Assembly (NCBI GenBank): GCA_910587255.1
Contig: CAJUKT010000084.1
Span: 1 to 50,893 of the forward strand
Length of the DNA stretch: 50,893 nt
Direction of reading: 5' to 3'
Origin: an uncultured Oscillospiraceae bacterium
Lineage (GTDB): Bacteria; Bacillota; Clostridia; Oscillospirales; Oscillospiraceae
Shown here: in pieces, positions 33,745 through 42,036 of the stretch
How the letters are laid out: each line of letters opens with the position of its first letter
How positions within the stretch are numbered: position 1 is the stretch's first letter
Program-made: the position numbers and the translations under genes
The notes under the pieces: generated by a model
What the model was told of the DNA's origin: nothing
Databases searched by the model: none
The model's input: the letters and a program-made list of their open reading frames with translations, nothing else

Positions 33745-35064
33745 TCACTCCCCTTCCAGGATCACATCGCAGTATTCCTTATTATATCCTATTTCCCGCA
33801 AATAGGCCAGATGTTTTTTTTCAATCCGCTCACCGGGGGCGACCACCGGCACGCCGGGGGGATAGGGCGCGATCTGGCAGGCAGCCGCCCGCCCGGCGCT
33901 CTCCCCCAGAGCCACCCGCTCCCTGGGGGCGAACAGGGCCTGCCGGGGGGTGAGGGCGGCCCGGGGCGGCCCCGGCGGGGCCGGAACGGCGGCGCAGGGG
34001 CCGGTGGGCCCGGCGCTCCCCAGCGCCTCCTCCAGCCGGGCAAATTCCGCCTCCCCGTCTGCGCAGGTGAGGAAGCACACCACATGGCCCGCGTCCGCCA
34101 TTTCGGGATAAACCCCCCGCTCCCGCAGGGACCGGGCCAGTGCAAAGCCGTCTGGGCTGGTGAGGACCAGCCGGGCGGGGTCCAGATCCAGGCCGTCCCG
34201 CTCCCGCAGGGTGGGCCAGCGGCGGCGGAATCCCCCCACCTGCCGGACGGTATCCCGGTAACGCGCCCCGCCCGCCCCCTCCATGTAATCCCGCGCCCCG
34301 TCCAGCCCCGCCATGAGCGCATAGGAGGGCGACGAGCTGCCGTACACCGACCCCCAGCGCTGGAGCTGGGCCAGGGAGAAGCCGTTGGCAAAGAGCAGGG
34401 CGCTCTGCCCCGGCGCGGGGAGGGTTTTGTGGGCGGACATGACCACCACATCGGCGGCCTGGTAGCCAGTGTAGCCCAGGAAGGGCAGATGGGCCCCGTG
34501 GGCCCCGTCCACCATCAGCCTGGCCCCATGGGCGCGGCACACCCCCGCAATGGCGGGGATATCCGACAACACACCGTAATAGGTCGGCGAAGTAATGCAA
34601 ACTGTTTTGATTTCAGGGTGCTCCGCCAGGGTTTTCTCCACCGTTTCCGGCTCAATGGGCCCGGCCACCCCCTCCTCCAGCCAGGGCCGGGGGAGGAAAT
34701 GGGGCGTCAGGTCCAGCAGGGCCAGGGCGTTGAACTGGGAGCGGTGGCTGCCCCGGTCCAGGGCTATGGCCCCGCCCGCCCCGGCCAGCAGGGCCAGCCC
34801 GGCGTGGACGCCCTGGGTGGAGCCCCCGGTGAGGAACAGGCAGGCATCAAAGCCCAGCCGCGCCGCCCACAGCCCCTCCGCCGCCTGGATGGCGTCCGGC
34901 CCCTCCCCAAACAGGTCGCCGGTGGCGCCGTTCTCGGTGAAATCAATGGCGGACGGCCAGGTTAGGCCCCCCGGCAGGGGGAAGCCGTGGTGGCCGGGCA
35001 TGTCCAGCCGCAGGGGGCGGGTGTCCGCCAGCGCCCGGAGGGCGCCGTACAATGGGGCCGGCAT
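33745..35064 (-). CDS. Orn/Lys/Arg decarboxylase family protein (YaaO type)
   Basis: A 439-residue PLP-dependent enzyme of the Orn/Lys/Arg decarboxylase major-domain family. Motifs are RLDMPGHHG at the N-terminus, FLTGGSTQGVHAGLALLA for the cofactor phosphate, DGAHGAHLPF, and the Schiff-base lysine in MSAHKTLPAPGQSALL. Family members make cadaverine, putrescine or agmatine; the YaaO subgroup is poorly characterised. It is shorter than inducible decarboxylases, lacking the N-terminal wing domain. It begins 3 nt after the Nudix gene and ends 4 nt before darA, so it belongs to the same transcript. Confidence 0.85.
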   Translation of the reverse strand: MPAPLYGALRALADTRPLRLDMPGHHGFPLPGGLTWPSAIDFTENGATGDLFGEGPDAIQAAEGLWAARLGFDACLFLTGGSTQGVHAGLALLAGAGGAIALDRGSHRSQFNALALLDLTPHFLPRPWLEEGVAGPIEPETVEKTLAEHPEIKTVCITSPTYYGVLSDIPAIAGVCRAHGARLMVDGAHGAHLPFLGYTGYQAADVVVMSAHKTLPAPGQSALLFANGFSLAQLQRWGSVYGSSSPSYALMAGLDGARDYMEGAGGARYRDTVRQVGGFRRRWPTLRERDGLDLDPARLVLTSPDGFALARSLRERGVYPEMADAGHVVCFLTCADGEAEFARLEEALGSAGPTGPCAAVPAPPGPPRAALTPRQALFAPRERVALGESAGRAAACQIAPYPPGVPVVAPGERIEKKHLAYLREIGYNKEYCDVILEGE

Positions 35065-35067
35065 GGA

Positions 35068-35475
35068 TCAGCGCCCCTCCAGAAAGGCATGGGCCTTTTG
35101 GAGGATATCCCGGTCCGAGGCGTGGGTCAGCAGCTCCAGCGCCCCGGCAGGGGGGAGGAACCGGGCCTCCGCCACCTCCTCGGGCTGGCAGGCCACCTCC
35201 CCGCCGCCGGCCTGGGCCAGGAAAAACACCACGTCCTTGGTGACGCCGGGCTTGGGGGAGTAGGTGACAACCTCCCGGAAGCCGTCCACAAAGCCCACCG
35301 CCAGCCCGGTCTCCTCCCGGATCTCACGAATTGCGGTCTCCCGCTCCGTCTCGTCCCCCTCCACATGTCCCTTGCACAGCGTCCAGTGCCCCTGGGTGCT
35401 CTTCAGGACGAGATAATAGCGTCCCCCATCCTCCTGGCGGAATATGACCGCGCCGCAGCTTTTTTCCCGTTTCAT
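35068..35475 (-). CDS. Nudix hydrolase, diadenosine tetraphosphatase type
   Basis: A 135-residue single-domain Nudix protein. The catalytic box GHVEGDETERETAIREIREETGL fits GX5EX7REUXEEXGU exactly (about residues 38-60). The KREKSCGAVIFR start and the WTLCKGHVE context are typical of bis(5'-nucleosyl)-tetraphosphatases, which remove Ap4A and similar nucleotides. The start at 35475 has AGGAGGAC upstream. It lies 10 nt after the kinase-fold gene and 3 nt before the decarboxylase gene. Confidence 0.88.
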   Translation of the reverse strand: MKREKSCGAVIFRQEDGGRYYLVLKSTQGHWTLCKGHVEGDETERETAIREIREETGLAVGFVDGFREVVTYSPKPGVTKDVVFFLAQAGGGEVACQPEEVAEARFLPPAGALELLTHASDRDILQKAHAFLEGR

Positions 35476-35485
35476 GGCGTCCTCC

Positions 35486-36049
35486 TCACAGGTCTCCGTG
35501 TTCCCTTGCATATGCCTCCAGCTCCGGGGTGGGCCGCCAATACCGCGCCCCCCAGCCCTCGAAGCTCCACTGCTCCATATAGGGATTGCACTCGTAGTCC
35601 ACATAATACAAAACCTTGTCCCGGCACATAAAGTTGGTGGGGAACCAGTCGATGTTCAGCCCCGCCCGCCGCAGGGCCCCGGACAGGGCCCGCACCTGCT
35701 CCCACTGCCAGGGCTCCACCGCGTCCCGCAGCGCCAGGCGGTAGACGGTTTCGCCGGGGATCAGCTGCTTTAAAAGCCGCTCCTGCCCCCGGTCCGCCTC
35801 CAGCAGCGCGGGCAGCGGCACGCCCAGGGCGCGCAGGGTCTCGTAGTCCCGCAGCTCGGCGGCCATCTTGTCCCCAAAGGCGTAGTATTGGCAGGGCTCG
35901 TGGTGGATCTGCTTCAGGGCGTACTGCGCCCCGTCCCGCTCCACCAGCCAGGTATAGCCCCCCTTGCCCTTCCCCAGCAGGCGCACCACCGCGTAGTCTT
36001 TCCCGTTGAGGGTCAAAACCCCCGGCGCGTCCACCGCCTCAGTCCCCAT
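35486..36049 (-). CDS. Small atypical protein-kinase-fold protein
   Basis: A 187-residue protein with an abbreviated kinase fold. A glycine loop GKGKGGYTW (near residue 25) precedes a lysine strand (AQYALKQIHHEPC). The glutamate helix contains ELRDYETL, the catalytic-loop-like segment is NIDWFPTNFM (Asp and Asn present, His missing), and YVDYE stands in place of DFG. It is far shorter than Hanks-type kinases, since the C-lobe after DYE is minimal. It may phosphorylate a small molecule or a partner protein, or be inactive. It starts 11 nt inside the tandem PII gene, so the two are translationally coupled; the PII protein is a natural candidate partner. Confidence 0.65.
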   Translation of the reverse strand: MGTEAVDAPGVLTLNGKDYAVVRLLGKGKGGYTWLVERDGAQYALKQIHHEPCQYYAFGDKMAAELRDYETLRALGVPLPALLEADRGQERLLKQLIPGETVYRLALRDAVEPWQWEQVRALSGALRRAGLNIDWFPTNFMCRDKVLYYVDYECNPYMEQWSFEGWGARYWRPTPELEAYAREHGDL

Positions 36050-36740
36050 CCGTCTCGTCCCCGGCCAGCTCCAGCAGCCGCATCCCGGCGGTGCCGGTGA
36101 CGGGCAGGGAGAACACGATGGACTGGGCCTTGGTGTTCAGCCCCGCCTTGTCCATGATGGCGCGCATGATACGGTTTTTGGTGGCGGTCTTCACCACGAT
36201 GAACACCATCTCCTTCTCGTTTACCAGGGAAAAGCCCAGAAATTTCTCCGCCTTCTCCATGCCGGTGCCCTTGGCGTGGAGGACGGTGCCGCCCCCTGCC
36301 TGCTCCTCCCGGGCGGCGTCCATGATGAGCTCGGTGTGGCCCTGGTTGGCGATGACCACCAGCAGCTCGTACTTGGTGTCCTTCAACGCGCTCTCCTCCC
36401 CCGCTTCAAAATCCTGGCCGTCGGTGAGAAAGGCCAGGGGCTTTTTCCCCCCGATGCTGCTCAGGGGGATGATAAAGGCGATGCCCGTGCCGGGCACGTC
36501 GATGCTCAGCTCCCGCTGCATGGCCCCCTTTACCGAGCGCCAGGTGGACCGGGTGACCACCGAAAAGGTGACCACCTTCTCCGTCTTTTCCAGGCCGAAA
36601 TAGTCCAGCAGCTCGCTGCGCGCCGTCCCCGCCCCCAGGGCGCTGAGGGTGACGGCGGCGTTATACTTGGCGAACAGGGCCAAAAACTGCCGCGCCCTGG
36701 CCCGCTCGGTGATGGCCACCATGAGATACAGTTCGTTCAT
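36039..36740 (-). CDS. Tandem PII-like protein (two GlnB-type domains)
   Basis: A 233-residue cytosolic protein of two PII-like domains. The first runs from MNELYLMVAITERARARQF to about 105, and the second starts at YELLVVIANQGHTELIMDAAREEQAGGGTVLHAKG and ends VFSLPVTGTAGM. PII proteins sense ATP/ADP, 2-oxoglutarate or other nucleotides and usually gate a membrane transporter encoded beside them. Here the upstream neighbour is a DUF1538 membrane protein, which fits that rule. The ATG at 36740 gives the natural domain start; upstream in-frame sequence is repeat-derived. The ribosome site is poor. The gene overlaps the kinase-fold gene. Confidence 0.82.
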   Translation of the reverse strand: MNELYLMVAITERARARQFLALFAKYNAAVTLSALGAGTARSELLDYFGLEKTEKVVTFSVVTRSTWRSVKGAMQRELSIDVPGTGIAFIIPLSSIGGKKPLAFLTDGQDFEAGEESALKDTKYELLVVIANQGHTELIMDAAREEQAGGGTVLHAKGTGMEKAEKFLGFSLVNEKEMVFIVVKTATKNRIMRAIMDKAGLNTKAQSIVFSLPVTGTAGMRLLELAGDETDGD

Positions 36741-36770
36741 AAGGAAGGCTTCCCCACCTTTCTTGCTGCT

Positions 36771-36903
36771 TGTTGTCACGCTGCGAAGCAGCCAGGACAT
36801 TCGGTCGCTTTCCCTCCGACTCGGCCTGGTCTCCGGCCCGCTGCGCGGGCCTGCGCTCGGCCTCGCTTCGGTCCAAGCTCCCTCATTGTCCGCTTCTCCG
36901 CGC
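36771..36903 (-). repeat. Dispersed intergenic hairpin repeat between DUF1538 and PII genes
   Basis: On the minus strand GAGGGAGCTTGGACCGAAGCG leads into GAGGCC ... an inner hairpin CAGGCCCGC / GCGGGCCGG ... AGGCCGAG, then GGAGGGAAAGCGACCG. The outer stem differs from other copies but still pairs. It starts right at the DUF1538 stop codon. Confidence 0.72.
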
Positions 36904-38448
36904 TTATAGCTCAATAATGGCGTCGTCGTCCAGCATATCGAAAGCCATAGCCGGCGGGACGGGCCGGCCCTTGGCCCCGGTGCGCTGCCGGGCCTGGTAG
37001 ACCACCCCCAGCACCTGGATGGCGATGAGGGGGGTCATGGCCACCATAGCCACCACCCCAAAGGCGTCGGTGACGATGTTCCCGCCCACCGCCGCGCACG
37101 CCCCCTGGGCAAAGGGGAGCAGAAACGTGGCGGTCATGGGCCCGGAGGCCACCCCGCCGGAGTCAAAGGCAATGGCGGTGAAGATCTTGGGCACAAAGAA
37201 GGACAGCACAATGGCGATGGCGTACCCCGGTATGAGAAACCACAGGATGGACACCCCCGTGAGCACCCGCACCATGGCCAGCCCGATGGACGCCGCCACG
37301 CCGGCGGACAGCGCCGCCCCCATGGCGGAACTGGGAATAGCCCCGTCGGTGATCTCCTCCACCTGCCGGTTAAGGACGTAGACGGCGGGCTCCGCCTTGA
37401 CGATAAAGTAGCCGATGACCATGCCCACCGGGACAATGATCCAGCGGTGGGGAAGCCCCGCCATCACCTGGCCCAGGTAATTGCCCGCAGGCATAAAGCC
37501 CACGTTGGCCCCGGTGAGGAAAAGCACCAGCCCGATGTAGGTATACACCAGCCCCACGCCGATCTTTTTCAGCGTCCGAACGGACAGCTTGAGGGAGACG
37601 GCCTGGAACAGCCCGAACAGGACCGTGATGGGCAGCAGGGACACCGCAATCTCCCCCATGTAGGTGGGCAGGCCGCTGCGGAACAGCGCCCACAGCTCCA
37701 CCGAGTCGGTGATCTCCGGCAGGACGGGGGGCGTATAGGCCCCGTCCCCCGGGTGGAAGATCATCCCCAGGATGAGCACCGCCAGCACCGGCCCGATGGA
37801 GCACAGCGCCACCAGGCCGAAGCTGTCATCGGCGGCGTGGCGGTCGCTGCGGATGGCGGAGATGCCCACGCCCAGGGCCATGATGAAGGGCACCGTCATG
37901 GGCCCGGTGGTCACCCCGCCGGAGTCGAAGGCCACCGCCAGGAAATCCCTGGGCACAAAGAAGGCCAGGGCAAACACCAGCACATAGGAGCCCACCAGCA
38001 TGGGGGGCAGGGCCACCCCCAGCAGCATACGCAGCAGGGCCAGCACCAGGAACGCCCCCACCCCCGCCGCCACCGACAAAATCAGCGTCATATTGGGCAC
38101 CGCGGGCACCTGGCCCGCCAGCACCTGGAGATCGGGCTCGGAGATGGTGATGAGGAAGCCCAGCAGGAAGCCCATCACAATGATGACGCCCAGGCTGCGG
38201 CTGCGGGTGACGGCGGAGCCCACCCGCTCCCCCATGGGGGTCATGCTGGCCTCCGCGCCCAGGGTGAAGAACATCATGCCCACGATGATCATGGCCGCGC
38301 CCAGCAGGAAGCACAGCAGGATGCTGGGGGAGATGGGGGCGGCGCTGAAGCACAGCGCCAGCACGATGCCCACAATGGGCAGCACCGCCCGCAGCGCCTC
38401 CAGCAGCTTTTCCTTTAATTTGGGAAGGGAACCGCGCAAACGCCCCAC
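36904..38448 (-). CDS. DUF1538 membrane transporter, two fused repeats
   Basis: A 514-residue polytopic membrane protein made of two homologous DUF1538 halves. The signature FDSGGVTTGPMT (D175) recurs as FDSGGVASGPMT (D429). Each half has about six membrane segments. Two-subunit DUF1538 proteins (UmpA/UmpB) from a halophile have been described as sodium or potassium/proton antiporters; here both halves are in one chain. The start is GTG at 38448, but AGAGAGG is only 2 nt upstream, so TTG at 38439 is an alternative. A strong promoter precedes it. The tandem PII gene downstream probably regulates it. Confidence 0.88.
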   Translation of the reverse strand: MGRLRGSLPKLKEKLLEALRAVLPIVGIVLALCFSAAPISPSILLCFLLGAAMIIVGMMFFTLGAEASMTPMGERVGSAVTRSRSLGVIIVMGFLLGFLITISEPDLQVLAGQVPAVPNMTLILSVAAGVGAFLVLALLRMLLGVALPPMLVGSYVLVFALAFFVPRDFLAVAFDSGGVTTGPMTVPFIMALGVGISAIRSDRHAADDSFGLVALCSIGPVLAVLILGMIFHPGDGAYTPPVLPEITDSVELWALFRSGLPTYMGEIAVSLLPITVLFGLFQAVSLKLSVRTLKKIGVGLVYTYIGLVLFLTGANVGFMPAGNYLGQVMAGLPHRWIIVPVGMVIGYFIVKAEPAVYVLNRQVEEITDGAIPSSAMGAALSAGVAASIGLAMVRVLTGVSILWFLIPGYAIAIVLSFFVPKIFTAIAFDSGGVASGPMTATFLLPFAQGACAAVGGNIVTDAFGVVAMVAMTPLIAIQVLGVVYQARQRTGAKGRPVPPAMAFDMLDDDAIIEL

Positions 38449-38474
38449 ATCCTCTCTGTGGCAAATACTCCACC

Positions 38475-38503
38475 ATTATAATTGTTACCCAGCATTATAT
38501 CAA
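38475..38503 (-). promoter_or_regulatory. Strong promoter of the DUF1538 - PII operon
   Basis: On the minus strand TTGATA (38498-38503), a 17-bp spacer and a perfect TATAAT (38475-38480) stand 26 nt before the start codon. Confidence 0.82.
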
Positions 38504-38590
38504 AAAAATGGAGGGATGCCAACCGGGTACAGGAAATTTTTAGGCAGTGTCACCAATTCGTCAAAAACGGCGGGAAAATGCGGTTTGCGG

Positions 38591-38619
38591 TTGTTTTCAG
38601 CCGGTTACTATGGTATACT
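38591..38619 (+). promoter_or_regulatory. Promoter of galM, upstream of a MITE
   Basis: TTGTTT (38591-38596), a 17-bp spacer and TATACT (38614-38619). Transcription would start at about the left edge of the MITE at 38629, so the element forms the 5' untranslated region. Confidence 0.7.
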
Positions 38620-38628
38620 GAATTGTAA

Positions 38629-38790
38629 GAACCTGTATTCACAGCCGAAACCGCCGGATGGCTGAGGGATTTTTCCGACAGGCAAGGCAAATTTTCGCAG
38701 GAATAATTAGGTTTATTTCAAGAAAATTTAACGCCGCATGCCGGGAAAACACCCGGCCAGACGGTGAATTGAGGTTGTGAATACAGGTTC
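38629..38790. mobile_element. MITE-like element copy 3 (162 bp, TAA target duplication)
   Basis: Ends GAACCTGTATTCACAG and CTGTGAATACAGGTTC are exact inverted repeats, with TAA at 38626-38628 and 38791-38793. It shares length, internal AGGCAA and TCGCAGGAATA blocks and end pattern with copies 1 and 2, but diverges in the tips: a sister subfamily. Confidence 0.85.
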
Positions 38791-38839
38791 TAATATCAAC
38801 ACAGGCCACAGCCGGTCCGCCCGGCACAGGGGAGGAGCA

Positions 38840-39901
38840 ATGGAACAAAACAGACAGATCTTCGGCCATCTGCCCAATGGGACGCCCGTGGAGGAGCTCA
38901 CCCTGCGGGACGGTGCGCTGTCCTGCGGGATCATCACCTATGGCGGCGCGGTGCGCCGGCTGGTCGTGCCCGGCCGGGACGCAAACCCGGTGGACATCGC
39001 CCTGGGCTTCGACACATTGGAGGGCTATACCTCCCAGGACAAGTACATGGGCGCCATCGTGGGCCGGTACGCCAACCGCATCGGCGGGGCGCGGTTCACC
39101 CTGAACGGCGTGGAGTACCGCCTGGCCGCCAACGACGGGCCCAACTCCCTCCACGGGGGGAGGGCCGGCTTTGACAAGCAGGTGTGGTCGGTGTCGGAGC
39201 TGTCCAAAAACCGCGTCACCCTCTCCCTGGACAGCCCCGGCGGGCAGGAGGGCTACCCGGGCGCCCTTTCGGTGCGGGTAACCTACACCCTGGCCCGGGG
39301 GGCGCTGAGCATCGGCTACTGGGCGGGGCACACGGGGGACACGGTGTTTAACCCCAGCAACCACACCTACTTCAACCTGTCCGGCCACCACAGCGGCAGG
39401 GTGGAGGGGCAGTATATCAGGCTCAACGCCTCCCGGTATACCCCCACCCTCCCCGGCTCCATCCCCACCGGGGAGCTGGCCCCGGTGGACGCCACCCCCA
39501 TGGACCTGAGAACGGCCCAGCCCATCGGGGCGCGCATTAACGAGCCCTTCGGGCAGCTCACCCTGGCCGGGGGATACGACCACAACTGGGTGATCGACGG
39601 CTGGGACCGGGCCTTGCGCCCCGCCGCCCTGGCCTGGTCGCCTGAGACCGGCATATCCATGGAGGTGTCCACCACCCTGCCCGGGGTGCAGTTCTACACG
39701 GGCAATTATCTGGACGGCTGCCCCGCAGGCAAGGGGGGCGCGGTGTACGCCGCGCGCTGCGGCTTCTGCCTGGAGACCCAGTTTTTCCCCGATACCCCCA
39801 ACCAGCCCTCCTTCCCCTCCTGCGTGCTCCGGGCGGGGGAGGACTACAACAGCAGGACCGTGTACCGTTTCGGTACGCTGGATAACGCCGGGCAGCTTTG
39901 A
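38840..39901 (+). CDS. galM: Aldose 1-epimerase (mutarotase)
   Basis: A 353-residue cytosolic enzyme that interconverts alpha and beta anomers of galactose and glucose. It has the family blocks NRIGGARFTLNGVEYRLAAN and GPNSLHGG (catalytic region), FNPSNHTYFNLSGH (His), GGYDHNWVID (Asp), and the C-terminal LETQFFPDTPNQPSFPS with the catalytic glutamate. GGAGGAG stands 5 nt before the ATG at 38840; the earlier ATG at 38777 lies inside the MITE. It is followed 24 nt later by the transketolase genes, so carbohydrate functions are grouped here. Confidence 0.93.
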   Translation: MEQNRQIFGHLPNGTPVEELTLRDGALSCGIITYGGAVRRLVVPGRDANPVDIALGFDTLEGYTSQDKYMGAIVGRYANRIGGARFTLNGVEYRLAANDGPNSLHGGRAGFDKQVWSVSELSKNRVTLSLDSPGGQEGYPGALSVRVTYTLARGALSIGYWAGHTGDTVFNPSNHTYFNLSGHHSGRVEGQYIRLNASRYTPTLPGSIPTGELAPVDATPMDLRTAQPIGARINEPFGQLTLAGGYDHNWVIDGWDRALRPAALAWSPETGISMEVSTTLPGVQFYTGNYLDGCPAGKGGAVYAARCGFCLETQFFPDTPNQPSFPSCVLRAGEDYNSRTVYRFGTLDNAGQL

Positions 39902-39925
39902 CGGCGGGAAGAAAGAAGGAATAGA

Positions 39926-40771
39926 ATGACAGCCAACGAAAAGAAGGAACTTCAGATTGCCGCCTGCAAGGTGCGCATGGGCGTCATCCAGAGCACCCAC
40001 GCGGCCAAGGCGGGCCACCCCGGCGGGAGCCTGTCCGCCGCCGACCTGTTCGCCTATCTCTATTGCAGGCAGCTGAACGTGGACCCCGCCGATCCCAGGA
40101 AGCAGGACCGGGACCGGTTCGTCCTCTCCAAGGGCCACTGCGCCCCGGGGCTCTATTCCGCCCTGGCGCTGCGGGGCTTCTTCCCCTGGGAGGACCTGAA
40201 AACCCTGCGCCACATCGGCAGCTACCTCCAGGGCCATCCGGACATGAAGTCCATCCCCGGGGTGGATATGTCCACCGGGTCGCTGGGCCAGGGGATCTCC
40301 GCCGCCTGCGGCATGGCGCTGGCCGCCAAAAAGCAGAACAACCCCTGCCGGGTGTACGCCCTGCTGGGGGACGGCGAGATCCAGGAGGGCCAGGTGTGGG
40401 AGGCGATGATGTTCGCCCACCACTACGCCCTGGACAACCTGTGCGCCGTCATCGACAACAACGGTCTGCAAATCGACGGACCGGTGGACCAGGTGATGAG
40501 CCCCTATCCCATTTTGGACAAGCTGCGCGCCTTCGGCTGGGAGGCGGTGGAGATCGACGGCCACGATTTTGACCAGATGGAAGCCGCCTTTGCCCAGGCG
40601 GGGACGGTGAAGGACCGTCCCTTCGCCATTGTAATGAAGACCACCAAGGGCAAGGGCGTCAGCTTTATGGAAAACCAGGCGGGCTGGCACGGCAAGGCCC
40701 CCAACGACGAGCAGGCCGAGGCGGCGCTTGGTGAGCTGGGCGCGGTGCTGGCCGGATTGGAGGCGGTGTAA
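39926..40771 (+). CDS. Transketolase, N-terminal subunit
   Basis: A 281-residue thiamine-diphosphate-binding half of a two-subunit transketolase of the pentose phosphate pathway. The start block HAAKAGHPGGSLSAADLFAYLY and the cofactor motif LLGDGEIQEGQVWEA ... VIDNNGLQIDG (GDG-x-NN) are complete. AGAAAGAAGG precedes the ATG. It ends directly at the start of the C-terminal subunit, so the two are made in equal amounts. Confidence 0.93.
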   Translation: MTANEKKELQIAACKVRMGVIQSTHAAKAGHPGGSLSAADLFAYLYCRQLNVDPADPRKQDRDRFVLSKGHCAPGLYSALALRGFFPWEDLKTLRHIGSYLQGHPDMKSIPGVDMSTGSLGQGISAACGMALAAKKQNNPCRVYALLGDGEIQEGQVWEAMMFAHHYALDNLCAVIDNNGLQIDGPVDQVMSPYPILDKLRAFGWEAVEIDGHDFDQMEAAFAQAGTVKDRPFAIVMKTTKGKGVSFMENQAGWHGKAPNDEQAEAALGELGAVLAGLEAV

Positions 40772-41716
40772 ATGGCGGACACGAAGAAGATCGCCACCCG
40801 GCAGGGGTACGGCGAGGCCCTGCGGGAGCTGGGCGCGGCCCACGACAATGTGATCGTGTTCGACGCGGACCTGGCAGGCTCCACCCAGACCGCCATGTTC
40901 GCCAAGGCATACCCGCAGCGCCACATCAACTGCGGCATCGCCGAGGGGAACATGATGGCCGCCGCCGCCGGCGCAGCCGCCATGGGCATGGTGGCCTTCG
41001 CCTCCTCCTTCGCCATGTTTGCCGCCGGCCGGGCTTTCGAGCAGGTGCGCAACTCCATCGGCTACCCCAGGCTGAACGTGAAGATCGGCGCCTCCCACGG
41101 GGGCATCTCCGTGGGGGAGGACGGCGCCTCCCACCAGTGCCTGGAGGACTTCGCCCTCATGCGCTCCATCCCGGGCATGGTGGTCATGTCCCCCGCCGAC
41201 GCGGTGGAGGCCAAGGCCATGGTGCGCGCCGCCTATGAACGGCAGGGCCCGGTGTATATGCGCTTTGGCCGCTCCCCGGTGCCCGTGTTCCACGACGAGG
41301 AGACCTTCCGCTTTGAGATCGGCAAAGGCGAGGTCATGCGGGAGGGCACGGACATCGCCATCATCGCCAACGGCCTGCTGGTGGCCGAGGCGGTGGAGGC
41401 CGGCAGGCTGCTGGCGGAGCAGGGCGTGTCCGCCCGGATCATCAACATGGCCACCATCAAGCCCCTGGACGAGGAGCTGGTGCTCAAGGCCGCCCGGGAG
41501 TGCGGGAAGATCGTCACATGCGAGGAGCACTCCGTCATCGGCGGGCTGGGGGAGGCGGTGTGCTCCCTGCTCAGCGAGACGCTCCCCACCCCCGTCAAGC
41601 GCATCGGCACCCCCGACGTGTTCGGCCACTCCGGCCCCGCGGCGGCCCTGCTGGAGGAATTCGGGCTGTGCGCGGCCAACATCGCCCAGGTTGCCCAGGC
41701 GTTTGCCAAGGGCTGA
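40772..41716 (+). CDS. Transketolase, C-terminal subunit
   Basis: A 314-residue partner of the preceding gene, carrying the pyrimidine-binding and C-terminal domains. Visible blocks are DADLAGSTQTAMF, INCGIAEGNMMAAAAGAA (with the catalytic glutamate), GASHGGISVGEDGASHQCLEDFALMRSIPGM, and VITCEEHSVIGGLGEAV-type sequence near the end (IVTCEEHSVIGGLG). DXS-like fusion is absent. A terminator follows 17 nt after the stop. Confidence 0.93.
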   Translation: MADTKKIATRQGYGEALRELGAAHDNVIVFDADLAGSTQTAMFAKAYPQRHINCGIAEGNMMAAAAGAAAMGMVAFASSFAMFAAGRAFEQVRNSIGYPRLNVKIGASHGGISVGEDGASHQCLEDFALMRSIPGMVVMSPADAVEAKAMVRAAYERQGPVYMRFGRSPVPVFHDEETFRFEIGKGEVMREGTDIAIIANGLLVAEAVEAGRLLAEQGVSARIINMATIKPLDEELVLKAARECGKIVTCEEHSVIGGLGEAVCSLLSETLPTPVKRIGTPDVFGHSGPAAALLEEFGLCAANIAQVAQAFAKG

Positions 41717-41733
41717 AAGACCATCCCGCTGTG

Positions 41734-41768
41734 TCCCCGGCCTTGAGGCCGGGGACACATTTTTTAAT
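41734..41768 (+). terminator. Rho-independent terminator of the galM-transketolase operon
   Basis: GTGTCCCCGGCC pairs with GGCCGGGGACAC around TTGA, followed by ATTTTTT. Confidence 0.9.
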
Positions 41769-42036
41769 TTGGATTGGTGTGCCGGAATTTTTAAAACCGT
41801 GGAATTCACGGGAGAAAAGCTCTTGACACCGCTTTATGTAAACCTGGCTATGCAGGAAAACTCTCACCCCGGCCCTGCACAGGGCTGTGGAAGTTTGTGT
41901 GGAAGTTGTGGAAGCCTTGTGGAACAACATTTTTCCAAAAATTGGTTTGCAGGATGCAGGGCCAGCCCGGCCCCGGAGGGCCCGGTTTATTTTCTCCGAT
42001 TTACCCAAAATAATTATGGACCGCAGGGCCGCGGCG
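41769..42036. other. Intergenic stretch with iterated TGTGGAA motifs
   Basis: No gene is seen. TGTGGAA occurs four times in the same orientation at 41886, 41898, 41907 and 41918. A TTGACA at 41823 has no good -10 at the right distance. The motif resembles the TGTGGA core of DnaA boxes, but no full 9-mer box or AT-rich unwinding region accompanies it. Confidence 0.45.

Noticed and set aside
38639..41809. 1056-residue open frame opposite galM and the transketolase genes
   Set aside because: It crosses three good genes and a MITE; composition is typical of antisense shadow.
41886..41924. Chromosomal or plasmid replication origin
   Set aside because: Only TGTGGAA cores are present; no full DnaA boxes, AT-rich unwinding region, or dnaA/rep gene.
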